Of a stretch of DNA of 64,000 bases, positions 53,379-64,000 are shown in pieces. The DNA comes from Eleginops maclovinus. Taxonomy: Eukaryota > Chordata > Actinopteri > Perciformes > Eleginopidae. The notes below the pieces were generated by a model. That model was given only the letters and a program-made list of their open reading frames with translations, did no database searches and was not told the origin of the DNA. The stretch is taken from NCBI RefSeq assembly GCF_036324505.1, contig NC_086350.1:22129640-22193639 (forward strand), in the 5' to 3' direction. The position numbers were made by a program, and so were the translations under genes. How positions within the stretch are numbered: position 1 is the stretch's first letter; each line of letters begins with the position of its first letter.

Positions 53379-53875
53379 CAGGGGTGTCCAAACTACGGCC
53401 CAGGGGACAAATGCGGCCCATTGTCCATTTTGAATCGGCCCGCAGCAATATTGAAAAGTATAATGGAATATGGCCCAATCCTGAAACGTGTGCTTGTCTT
53501 ATATTGTACTTCTTAAATATGTAAACATATATTACGTTATTAGTAGCATGCATGTGTTAATAAACCCCCTTTCAGTCAATTAAAGCTGAAACATTTTTTA
53601 ACAAATCTTGGTCAATAAATATCACGCATTTATAATATATAACAAGCTTGAAATTGACCCTTCATAGTTCCCCTTATTTTAAGAATGCTTCTGTTTTAAG
53701 GAATGAGCTGCCAACACTTATAATAAATGTATAATTTGTTAGATACATAGTTGACCTACATTTGCTTAATTTTGCTAACTTATAAGGCAAAATACCTCAC
53801 CTCTAGTGAGGGGCCAAGCCCATTGTATGGTTTCCTTTATATGGCCCTCAGTGAAAAAAAGTTTGGACACCCCTG
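53379..53875 (+). mobile_element. hAT element nested in the fold-back loop
   Basis: 497 bp. Termini CAGGGGTGTCCAAACT and AGTTTGGACACCCCTG are perfect 16-bp inverted repeats. The target duplication TCCTAGGT is perfect (53371-53378 and 53876-53883). No transposase. A common fish non-autonomous hAT family; its 3' end also occurs at 51821-51955. Confidence 0.95.
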
Positions 53876-54084
53876 TCCTAGGTAGTCTTTTAGCATCGCT
53901 AAATGCCACCCATATTACTTCCATGCTCACAATAACACATCACTAATGTCACAATAATTCATACCTAAAGCATATTGAATCGTTCACGGAGAGACAGTTT
54001 CACTTTCACTTGTGCTAGACGCTGTGATGAAGTTGACCTGTCAGCTCCGGACAGCGCAAAATGCGTATATGAAGTGCTACGTCA

Positions 54085-54492
54085 TGAACGCAAGAAATAA
54101 TACCCTTGAGGGGAAGCGCTCATGTGACTGGCTTAGAATGGAGGAGACATCTGATTGGCTGTAGACAGAAAACATTACAAACATTGCACACGTTGCCATG
54201 GCAACAATAAACAATAGCTTTGTTCAGCACTACAGCCTGATACAACAACATAATACTACTGTTCAACTGCTGACATCTGTAAAGGTGTTTCTGTTCCACA
54301 GTATTTTGTAAATCCACTATTTCTGTGAAGACTACACAGCTACAATATTGTTGGATTGTGATGTTTTTGCTTGTAGACTTTAACGCTTATTGTATGCATT
54401 TAATTTATTCATTACAAAACCAGACACAAATTGTCAGTGGTTATTGTCACTAGACAATAGTTCATTTAAGTTATAAAGCACTTATATATGTG

Positions 54493-54524
<32 letters not shown>

Positions 54525-54720
54525 AGCCTTCTTAATAACGTTGTCTTCCGGCAGCGTCAGGTACAAAAGTTGGTTAGCCTTTCCAAACCTGAGCCAGACG
54601 CGCCTCCCATGATTAGAAGTATGAATCGGTTGACCGTCAGGGAAGAATCAAAAAACCCACACACGAATGCACAGCGATCCATGCACAGAAAGCGGTTTGT
54701 GTATGTAGGTTCAGCGGTTT
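54085..54720. other. Unpaired insert within the right arm of the fold-back element
   Basis: This segment has no counterpart in the left arm. It contains a (TG)n tract at 54491-54521 and no recognised gene. It may be a later insertion or captured DNA; clean ends were not found. Confidence 0.45.
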
Positions 54721-55115
54721 GAAACGGAAAACAAATGTGTGCATCAAAAATGCATATGTAAAACGTTTTTCTGTATTTGGATTTTATTTACATGTAGATG
54801 AAACACCACATTTGTGTGTGCTTTGATAAACATGTGTGGATCATGAAATACACGTTTGAAACCTGTGTGCATTTGCGTATTAGGAGACTGATCTGACCCC
54901 ATACAGAATAACAACACATTCATTTGAGTAGACTGCTATTATGGCTAAGGGAACAATGATAATAATTCCGCAATTTGCTGATAATTATACAAATATGAGC
55001 ATGTTTGATACATATTTTAACTTCCTCTATTCAGAGTGCGGTTTCTAAAGATGTTGCATTGCTAAGGTTGGTCATTCATGTAGAGGAATATAAGCCCTTC
55101 AGTGAAGAGTGAGGT

Positions 55116-55131
55116 GGCTCTTAAAAGAGCC
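55116..55131 (-). terminator. Histone 3' stem-loop (H3)
   Basis: On the minus strand GGCTCT-TTTA-AGAGCC, 32 bases after the H3 stop codon. Confidence 0.97.
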
Positions 55132-55163
55132 TTTGGGTTTCTATGGGTCGGTTTCGGGTAAAT

Positions 55164-55583
<420 letters not shown>

Positions 55584-55640
55584 TCAGTCCTCTTTGCGTT
55601 CACAGTTCAAGAAAGAATGTCTGCTGCCGAGAACAGGGGC

Positions 55641-55680
55641 TTTATAAAGGAACTACTGGAGTCAGGTCAGCGCTCATTGG
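55641..55680 (-). promoter_or_regulatory. H3 promoter (TATA and CCAAT-family box)
   Basis: TATAAA on the minus strand at 55641-55646, 67 bases before the ATG. CCAAT on the minus strand at 55676-55680. About 200 bases of this promoter are also present upstream of the disrupted H3 copy at 46995. Confidence 0.85.
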
Positions 55681-55799
55681 CCCAGGCAAGGTGACACGTG
55701 CGCTGAAGCTGATCAGCTATTCGACAAAAATAATTAGAAAAACGAAACCTCCTCCACAGCAGCTGCACCGCCAATAATCAGAGAGACAAAGAAGAAAGG

Positions 55800-56615
55800 C
55801 AGTTGCTCTAATAATGGCTTCTGATTGAAAACTTGTGTTGAGTTTAAAGTGAGACTAAAATACGATAAGCAGTTCGGTATTAATCTCTGTATATAAAAAA
55901 CGATATTTTTTTACTTGTGCCTTTACACTGTGTGCAGATTTACCCCCCCCTCTTAGATTTACAATTTGAATGATTCCAGTGGGCTTTATTTCCTCCTCTA
56001 AAGTACCTCTAGTCAGTGCACTCTTTACATTTTTAATCAGAGGTGTTAAGGGTGCTTTTCTTCATCACACTTTTATTTTTTTATTTGAGCACAATATGTA
56101 TTCATTCATGCTTGATTGTACGGTGAAAACAGTTAACACAAATGAATTTAAATTACTAGTTTGGTTCCCTTCTGTGACTTATCTGAAATGCCTTTAACAA
56201 CAGTGTGTGATGCTGAGCACTACTCTGCTCTAATCAAGAAGAACACATGTTTTAATGAAGAGAAGTATATCCCCTCTCTCCCCCATTTAGTCCTTCTAGG
56301 TGTATACATGTAACGTTAGGAGTATTGTTCCCTTTACTCTAAGGACTCTTCTCTCCTGAAAATTTGCCTTTTTAAAAAAATATATATTTCATTTAAACAC
56401 GAGACCAACCTCAATAGCTAAATATCTTATGGAATTTGGTTGGTTACGCAATGTTATTTGGCTCTTGTATAATATGTATAGAATATCAAGAGACTTGAAA
56501 AAAAAAACACATTATGAATGAAGCTTATGTATTTTAATTAGTCTATTCCAAGTTTCCATTACAGAGTAATCAAAAGTAAGTTCAAACATCAGAATAGTGT
56601 GCATTTTACTTTTTA
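55800..56615. other. Spacer upstream of H3
   Basis: AT-rich; no gene. Short homopolymer runs only. Confidence 0.4.
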
Positions 56616-56619
56616 GAAC

Positions 56620-57050
56620 ACTTTATTTTAAATAGCTTGAACAATACATTCAAGATTCAAAGGCTTTAATATCATATGCACATAAGCAACAGTGTAGAAA
56701 TGGCAATAAAAATGATAAGTCCCAACCTCCTCTAACAATGCAACATATATAAGACATAAAACAATCAACTAATTCAAATAATAACGAAATAAAAAAATAG
56801 TGCAAGAAAAAGTCTATACACATGTAAATAGAATATGATATACAGTAATACAATTAAATGTTGTTTATTGCAGTGATAACTTTTTAGAACAATAAATTGT
56901 TAGATGACAACAGATGAATGCTTATGGAGGCACTTCACAGAGCTCAGGTGTTAAATAGTCTTATGGCTTATTGAATGAAACTATCTCTGAGTCTGGTGGT
57001 TTTTGTCCTGATGCTGCGGTACCGCCTGCCAGGCGGCAGCAGACAGAACC
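56620..57050 (-). mobile_element. Dispersed retrotransposon-type repeat
   Basis: Begins with a CAAGATTCAAAGGCTTTAAT block and ends with TGATGCTGCGGTACCGCCTG and CCAGGCGGCAGCAGACAG. I recall both, in this order, as parts of a very common fish repeat that resembles the antisense of a LINE 3' end. It joins the H3 fragment at 57058 directly. Confidence 0.5.
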
Positions 57051-57057
57051 GTCCCTT

Positions 57058-57224
57058 CCAGAAATTCACAGAGCTGCTGATCCGCAAGTCCTGTGCTTCC
57101 AGAGCTCCGCCGTCATGGCTCTGCAGGAGTCCAGTGAGTCCAAACTGTGTGCAATCCACGCCAAGAGATTTACCATCATGCCAAAGACATCCAGCTGGCC
57201 AGCCACATCCGTGGAGAGGGGGCT
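57058..57224 (+). pseudogene. Histone H3 C-terminal fragment
   Basis: Matches H3 from QK(S/F)TELLIRK, then jumps over the [15 protein letters not shown] part to [14 protein letters not shown], skips [10 protein letters not shown], and resumes [13 protein letters not shown] before a frameshift. Two internal deletions and a frameshift make it non-functional. It shares the unusual Ser95 codon context (CAGGAGTCCAG) with the intact H3 here, so it comes from the same local H3 lineage. No stem-loop follows. Confidence 0.9.
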
Positions 57225-57444
57225 CAAACTGAATTGACTACATAAAGTACGTAAATGTAACACTATGTATATATTTACAGATTTCCAAACTGAATAATAC
57301 AGTATTTCTCTACATGATCTTGATGGGAGAAAGTCCAGCTGGTAATAATGGTGTCTACATTTCTAAGCATGTTTATAGGTTGGCCATCAGATAAGAACAA
57401 TTTAGGAATGAATGTCATTTGTTTTCAGTCTTTATTTCTGCAGG

Positions 57445-57915
57445 TATTACTGCAGTATTGTTCAGCGCTAATGCGTAGGCACTCTTTACTTATAGAGAGA
57501 AGTGCAGTTGCTGCTGGATAGCAATCATTTGTAGAATATGTTGTATGTTAACAGGGCTCACCACTTGTGTCTGAGGAGTAACCATATTTTCCTACAATTG
57601 TGTCTCCTGCTCTTGACACATCTTCAGTGATGTTCTTGTAATCTTTGGCTGATCAGACAACAGCTTGTGTCCAGATGGCTAGTTATAAATTACTCCATTT
57701 CTGCCCTTTTGAGCCACAGCCATCTTGAGGCCATCTCCACCACTTTGGTGTTACTGTGGAGGGCTTTCCTACACCTCTAACCCTCAATGCTAAAAATACT
57801 TAGTGCTCTGAACAAAAAGCAAGCTGCAAAGATCTTGAGAGTTTTGATAGCATGAAATTAGTTCAATGTTGCTGCTAGCAACGGTGACACTGATGTTAAA
57901 GATTTTGCTTCTTTT
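57445..57915 (+). repeat. Inverted repeat arm, right copy
   Basis: Counterpart of 48540-48984 in opposite orientation. It carries about 40 extra bases near 57700-57760 that are absent from the left arm. Content unidentified. Confidence 0.8.
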
Positions 57916-58084
57916 TTTTTGTATTGCCTGCATCCTGATGAATTGCTCTAAAATAAAAACATAATTGTATAATCTATTTTTGATTATATTTTGTATTTTC
58001 ATTATCATTTGAGAAAGTAACTAAAACATCCAATAATGTCATCTGAGATCATACTGAGATTCCATACAAAAAAACAAAAAACAA

Positions 58085-61000
58085 AGAATGCAATAATTCG
58101 TACATGTTTATTACGAAACAAATCCAACATGTTGTAATGAATATCACATGTTACAGAAAAGGACAAGCTCAACCTTAAAACTGTAGGACCACACAAAAGT
58201 ACATGAAACTAGGGGGACTGTGTACAAGCGGCCCGAGTTCTTCTTTGGATCTCTAAGAAAAAAACAATGAATAAATAACATAAACCAAAAGCGGTCAAAG
58301 TAGATTGAAAAAAGAAAGACAAAATAAATGTGTTTGTGTTTTCTTTTGCCTTAATGCCTGCATTAAGAGAATAGAGGGATGTGGTATTAACTGAGGTGGG
58401 TAACCACTTAAATATTGGTACAATAATTGATTGGGTGGGTGTGTTGAGCACATGATGGTACGCTGGGGTCACATTATATCACCTAAAAATGTCTATCTTT
58501 TATAATCACTTCCTTAATAATGTCTCTTAAGCTGAACGTGCTGTTTAAATCCATAAAGATGGTTGAATTACAGAAATGTAATGGTGGATTTCATGAGAAC
58601 ACCCACAGGTTTTAAAAATGTAGGGCCCTTGGCCACTGTCAAGCTGTAGTTCATACATAACATAATCAACTCACTTCTTAAAGAGACCATCCCAAACTGT
58701 ACTGTCTCTGACTGTCCAGCAAAATTTCAATGTACATACCCAATGCTCTGGCTGAGTCAAAGATACTTTAACTTCATACTGCTGGGTACCTTAACACAAA
58801 CCACACATATGACATAACAATATCAAACTCAGCCAAGTCACACAATGCACCTCATATCCCACTTATGGCCTCAGACAGAAAGTATGTTTTCCACAATCTT
58901 CAGTTAGAGACACAAAATAAACTCTTTCTCCCCCAGTTTCCCAAATATATGTGCAAAAAAATGAACTATGCCAATCAATGAGAAAGTTAATATTCTAACC
59001 TTATTGAAATACTTCCTCCCGATGCAGTTTGAGTATAAACATCCTGCATGTTTTGTTGTTGTACTCTGAGATCGATGATTTTGATTTGGGAACTTTGTTA
59101 ATGGGGCTGTAGGAAACTTCACAAATATGTTACAGATGCAGCTTGAACCGTTGTTTCAGTTCGTTTGCATCTTGAGGTCTGTTAAAATGATAGAGCCTCA
59201 ATCAGAGTCAGAGTTCATCATCATCATGTTGTTTGAGCTTTCAAATAACTGCTTTATTTCAACTACAATAGTGTGGCTATTGTAAAACTTCTTGTCAAAT
59301 GTTACAAACACAATATCATTGGAAAAAAGATAACCTGTTCTCCTAATTAATAAAAAGAACATTAACATTCTTAATAAGTCAGGCCGAGAAAAGTAGAAAA
59401 GCATGAATAGACAAAAAAGTTGTCTTGGGTATAATAGTAAAAATAAAACCGTTGAGAGATCTAAATGTAAAACACACTGGAAAATGAAATTAGCTTCTAG
59501 TTGCAAAATATAAAAATAAAAGAGTCAATCCACATTCACTGTATTTAACCAAGTAAGTGGATTTCCTTTAAAAAACAATACAAATAACATACATAAAACA
59601 ATAAAAAGCGAAAAGTCCCTAAAACTCCCAAATCTTTAGAGAGTCATCTCAATTTTACATAAAATAGTCTACTGCTGCTACTACTATTCCATAACAAAGC
59701 TGAAAGATGAACAAAAATGAATACGTATACGGATGTGAGAAGTAATATCAAAAGTAAACATCATGACTTTCACTCAAACAAAACAATAAAACAACATACC
59801 ATTTTGTTACACTTGTGCTGTAACGGGACAGGGAATAGGATTTGTACTGTATTCAGGATTATACAGTCCTTTCATGATGAGGAATATCTGGGCGATTGAT
59901 GGATCATTAGATGCATTTCAAGTTGGATTGGTACCTTACTTATAAAAGTGACTTGCACATGCAACTGATGTTTTTGTTGTGTTGTTTTAAGAATTTGGGA
60001 GCTTTAGACTTAAAAGTAGCAGGTCAATGTCAAGGAAAAGGGTACCACCTTCATGCACAAGAAGGGGGTTCATTCCTTCAACCCCAGATCACAAGTCCCC
60101 CTGGTGACAAACCTTGGTAAAATAAAACCAATGCGTTTATGCTTTGTGGTGCATACTACTGTGTGGGCACACCCAAATATTGCTTCACTATGATGTAGCT
60201 TTTACAAATCCCAGTTATTCCTTATCAAAGCGCTTTAAATGGGAGTGTTCTCACAATAGAAAATGCTGCATAGGTAACAATAGACAACATAGGCCTGTGT
60301 TTGGTTTCATGCATGTAAAGAAAATCCATGTTGAGAACAAGTTAGATTGTATCACATAGTGCAAATTGGCCATAAAGCTTGTTAAATCTCACCAGGGTTG
60401 ATATTATAGTACAGCAAACACTTCTTAACTACACAAAACGGCATAGTTCTCTCTGGATGCTCTCCTCCCACCTGCCTACTTTTTAAATGCAACCCAGTTT
60501 TTTGTTATCGTATCCCCTTCCTTTCTCCCTCCCTTCCCTCCCTCCCTCCCCTTCCAGCAAAGTGAACTTGGTCTTAGAAAACAGCAGGTTTTGTGAACTA
60601 CGTATAATTGGGGTTAACAAAGGCATGTTCCCAAATGTGAGGTGTTGCAGAACAATGAACAACACAGTCCCACTGCTTTTCTTTTTTAACACCTTACTTT
60701 TTGATACATGCTTTTCTGTTAATCCTGGACAATAGGCCTTGACCGTGGCCCTTAGCCAAACAAATCTCTTTTTTCTCGTGTCGTTCTGACTTCTCTTTTC
60801 CTTCCGTCACTAATGGCATCTGTTATTGTTATTTTCACTACTTGTATTAATAGAAAATATACCTTTTGGTACTTGGATCCATCCATAAAATAGTTTCAGA
60901 CCTGGACAAAAAATAAATAGAAGTCTGAATGTTTTGATCTTTACTTTATATAGATTAAATACTCACTTGACTGAATACAACTTCAACCTCGGATGTGTCA

Positions 61001-61380
61001 TATTTGCAATATAATGCTAATTCAAACTCTCATAAACCTTCCTCTGCGTTTAAATATATTCAAATACTTTTTGCCCAGGTCTGTTGGCTACTTATTCCTG
61101 GGATCACTTCTAATTGTGGGGCTTGGTTCACTTTCAATGCAATCAACTGAGGAAGTTGTTTTCTTCTAAATTCCAAAATGTAAACAAAATGATTTGAGTC
61201 TCAAAAAAAAAAAAAAAACATATCAGACCTAAAAGGAAACAAAGAACAAATGCTGAAAACATTGGTCAACATTGCAATCTCAGATGCTTTTTTGTTGTTG
61301 TTGATGTATTGAAAGTGAACAGACAGTCAGCCCTAGTTTTCTTCTCTTCCTCCTTGCAGTACTTCCTCTTCTCTTTCTCC
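58085..61380 (-). other. cbfb: Probable cbfb 3' UTR
   Basis: Long AT-rich stretch without coding signal directly after the cbfb stop codon. A minus-strand AATAAA at 58107-58112 followed by a strongly T-rich run is a good candidate for the mRNA end. A CT-rich tract lies at 60515-60560. The extent of about 3.3 kb is inferred. Confidence 0.5.
58107..58112 (-). terminator. Candidate cbfb polyadenylation signal
   Basis: AATAAA on the minus strand with a T-rich sequence (runs of T separated by G) within 15-40 bases downstream. Confidence 0.4.
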
Positions 61381-61452
61381 TCAGCGCATCTTGTGTTCCA
61401 CGTCAGCGTTGGCCATGTTGGAGCCAGGGCTGGGGTCCTGCTGTCGTCTGGA
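61381..61452 (-). CDS. cbfb: Core-binding factor subunit beta, last coding exon (partial gene)
   Basis: An acceptor (CTCCCCAG) is followed by 23 codons and TGA; the residues SRRQQDPSPGSNMANADVEH match the QQDPSPGSN tail of human CBFB isoforms that end GGDDLKLR. CBFB is the non-DNA-binding partner that stabilises RUNX factors on DNA in the nucleus. Only this exon lies in the window; the exon encoding the preceding acidic/arginine-rich helix should be to the right, beyond 64000. The final residues (NADVEHKMR) differ from mammals. In mammals CBFB lies next to PHAF1, which supports the call. Confidence 0.85.
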   Translation of the reverse strand, partial: SRRQQDPSPGSNMANADVEHKMR

Positions 61453-63927
61453 CTGGGGAGAGAGAGGGATGGAAGGATGAAAGAGGGAAAGAAAGAAAGA
61501 GTGATTGAGCAAGACACAAGAAAGGGTATAGAGGGAAAGAGATTGATTGAGTACATTTCAAGGATGATCAGGTGTAAAGTCATACTGGTAACTTTTAACT
61601 TGAACTTTACTCTCAAAACAAAGTGCAGAAAAATAGTTATAACTGATTACAACAATATTGAACTGTGTTGGGAAGTATCTACTGTGCATACCCCAGATAT
61701 AAATCTTTTATGGGAGCAGTCAAACATGTTAACACTTGAAAAGGTTATTTTGGTTACTTCATGGAAATTTTTTAGCACTGTGTTTTTTTTAAAGGGGCTT
61801 GTATGAGGCACTTATCCATTTTCATAGTTTTACCTACAGTAGATGCCGGGTGGCCCAAATTCATTTGAAGAAACAGACATCCCAGAGCAAAGTGATTACT
61901 GCTGTGGACAGAGGCAGCAGCAAAATGTATTTGAGATACTTAAAAGAATAACTTAGCTAAAAAAAAAAATGTATATCAGTGTTGCTGTATGGAATATTAA
62001 GACTACTTTCATCACGTAAATCTGCGATTAGACAGCCCTACAGAAAATGGAAGATGCTGATTTTCTGTTGCCTTGATCCTGTTAGTTAGTTACTGTTATT
62101 GTGTGTGATTTTGGTGGTTTAAAGGGTTCATTTGGATTCACCAAAGTCACACAAACTAACCGTTCGAGACAGCGGCAAACCAGCAACTCCCGTGTTGTGG
62201 GACGTACATTTACTGTTTTTGTTAATGGAATCTGGTGCAGTTAAAGAGATTACAGATTCAGTTCTGCATCTGAAAGTGCAAAAAAATCTACATTTAAATA
62301 CATGTGGCTGCTGCCCCTTTCACAGAAGTATGGTGCGTGGTGTTCTTTATGATATTCCAGTCTCTTTCTCCAACTGGGAAAGAGCCCCCTACCATCTGTT
62401 GTAAGTAAAACACTGACTATGCTAAAGTAATTCATACAACACTACTTTAGCTAGTAGGTAATCAACACATTTTCACATTTGAAAACATATACAGTACTTA
62501 ATCTACATCTACCAGCTGATGTGGTGCCCACAGAAGAAATGTTGCAGTTCAAAAACATTCACTAGAGGTAGCTAGAGTACTCTACTAGACACAACTCAGC
62601 GCTGCTGTTTATACACTTCACTGAAATGATATATTAGTCAAGATAGCTGGCAGACAGACAGGCAGACGGACAGTTAGACAAAAACACACCAACACCAAAT
62701 GGATTATTAGGTCATCATTGTAAGCCAGCAGTATGACAAGACTTTTAAATATATTTAATGAGTGAGTGGTTGTGAGCCTGTGGCATCACCTGCTACGGCT
62801 GTACAAAAAAATAATAATGTGTGGTTATATGTTTACACTTAAGTGATAGCTGAGCGGAATTGGGAGGTGGGGGAATGGGGAATTTGGGGGACGGGTGAGT
62901 GGGGAGAGGTGAGTCGGAGAGCAGACAGAAATGCAGACAGAGATAGTAAAGGGGTTGCTTAGTTCAACTGGAATGTAGTTTATGTCATCTCAATGACTCA
63001 CCATAATAGCAACATACACACAGTCACATGCACACAAACACATACAGTATGTCATACTACCATTTTGATTCCTCACAGCCAGACTGACTCCACTTTATGT
63101 CTGTCTGCTCTAGGGAGGCTTTCTTTCGCTCTAAAAAAAGCTGCTGCTAAAGAAATGTCCAATTCAATTAATTTTGTTGTGTGTTTTTTACATTTTCATG
63201 TAGTGCTACTTCCTAATGTTTTTCTGTCATTCTGAAGTAAAAAGGGTTTATAATCATCATTTATTTCCAGTCAAATCAGTCTCCTTCTTTATTCTAAAAT
63301 TGTTGATGAGTAATAGATCCAGCCATAGCAGACAAACACACATGGATCCAATAACCCTAACAGTTCACTCCAGCACGTATTGTAAGGCCCTGCAGTAGTT
63401 GGTCACCTGTGTTTGATAAATCCAAATGTCTGCTGTGAGAAAAAGGCCCATAGAACTACTGCAAACACTACTCGTCAGTGTGAGTCGGGACAAGACTGAA
63501 GTGTATTAAATTGTAAGGTTATAGGAATAATGCATGCGTTGCAAAAGTGGTAAGCATACGGCCGAATAAATGAGACTGAAACTTTTGAGTTTCCCTTTGG
63601 TTTTCACCATGTCAAAGTGGGGGAAAAGAACCCAGAACATTACTACTTATTAAAGTTATTCCTTTAAGCAAACACTCGTTATCTGTTTGTGATCCACATC
63701 ACATTTATAAAGGTTGTGAAAATGCAAATACAGGCATAAAGGGCTAAGTTAACTTTTTCTCAGGACTGTTGGTGCTGCATTATGGTGGTGGAGTAGTATT
63801 TATCTTTGTAAAAGGGAGTGGTCTCTTTGCTAATCATAAGGGTAGGAGAGCTTTGTGTATTGATCTACACCCAGATGGAAGCCTGCTCGGCCACTACAGG
63901 CTGCTTAACCACAACTCAATACTGGAT

Positions 63928-63930
<3 letters not shown>
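61453..63930 (-). other. cbfb: cbfb intron (inferred)
   Basis: No other cbfb exon was found on the minus strand up to the window end, so this is taken as intron. A G-rich run is at 62862-62910. Nothing else recognised. Confidence 0.5.

Positions 63931-64000
<70 letters not shown>
63931..64000. repeat. (TG)n microsatellite at the window edge
   Basis: At least 35 TG units, continuing past the end of the window. Confidence 0.97.

Larger units (their letters stand above)
52944..54904. mobile_element. Long-inverted-repeat (fold-back) DNA element
   Basis: 1,961 bp. The two ends read GTATGGGGTCAGATCAGTCT on opposite strands. The left arm (52944-about 53265) pairs with 54725-54904 (outer part) and with about 53885-54080 (inner part). 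The two right-arm parts are separated by unrelated DNA (about 54085-54720). Flanks carry an imperfect GAATA duplication (52939-52943, 54906-54910). No transposase. Superfamily undetermined. Confidence 0.8.

Noticed and set aside
54491..54722. 75-codon ORF starting in the (TG)n tract within the fold-back element
   Set aside because: It starts in a microsatellite and continues into unclassified repeat DNA; no support as a gene.
61309..61806. 165-codon plus-strand ORF over the cbfb last exon
   Set aside because: Antisense to a real exon and then low-complexity intron; no family match.

Overview
The window is vertebrate nuclear DNA, almost certainly from a ray-finned (probably percomorph) fish. 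It carries intron-rich genes with GT-AG splice sites, replication-type histone genes with the metazoan 3' stem-loop, a vertebrate tRNA-Pro, long (TG)n tracts and a repeat set typical of fish: Tc1, hAT, and LINE tails ending in short tandem repeats. All calls come from reading translations and splice signals; no database search was run. Clade names for repeats and comparisons with human gene order are from memory.

Layout. 1-2.2 kb: a LINE 3' end, then nothing recognisable. 2.2-15.8 kb: phaf1 (C16orf70), plus strand, 16 coding exons resolved, 427 aa. 15.8-20.4 kb: gene-free, with a decayed AT-rich tandem repeat and a 158-bp (TG)n tract. 20.4-24.5 kb: b3gnt9, minus strand, six coding exons, 478 aa, tail-to-tail with phaf1. 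27.2-36.0 kb: bbs2, minus strand, 17 coding exons, 712 aa, with one GC-AG intron. 36.9 kb: tRNA-Pro(AGG), minus. 37.7-57.2 kb: a small replication-dependent histone cluster with H2B, H4, H1, H2A and H2B (plus) and H3 (minus), together with two H3 fragments. 58.1-61.45 kb: the last coding exon and probable 3' UTR of cbfb, minus strand; the rest of that gene lies beyond the window. The window ends inside a (TG)n tract.

The histone cluster holds at least one gene for each of the four core histones and H1. Each has its own 16-nt stem-loop, consistent with non-polyadenylated S-phase mRNAs. The spacers are packed with mobile DNA: a Tc1 element whose transposase has lost its catalytic glutamate, a second decayed Tc1, three hAT-like elements with 8-bp target duplications, one orphan hAT end, a 2-kb long-inverted-repeat element with a hAT nested in its loop, and LINE remnants. 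One LINE 3' end stops about 40 bp from the H2A TATA box and appears to supply its CCAAT box. A hAT-like element split the 5' leader of an H3 copy, leaving an H3 promoter, a split leader and only eight H3 codons.

I found no clearly new biochemical system. The most unusual material is the mobile-element remodelling of histone promoters and H3 copies, and the nested palindromic element beside the H3 gene.
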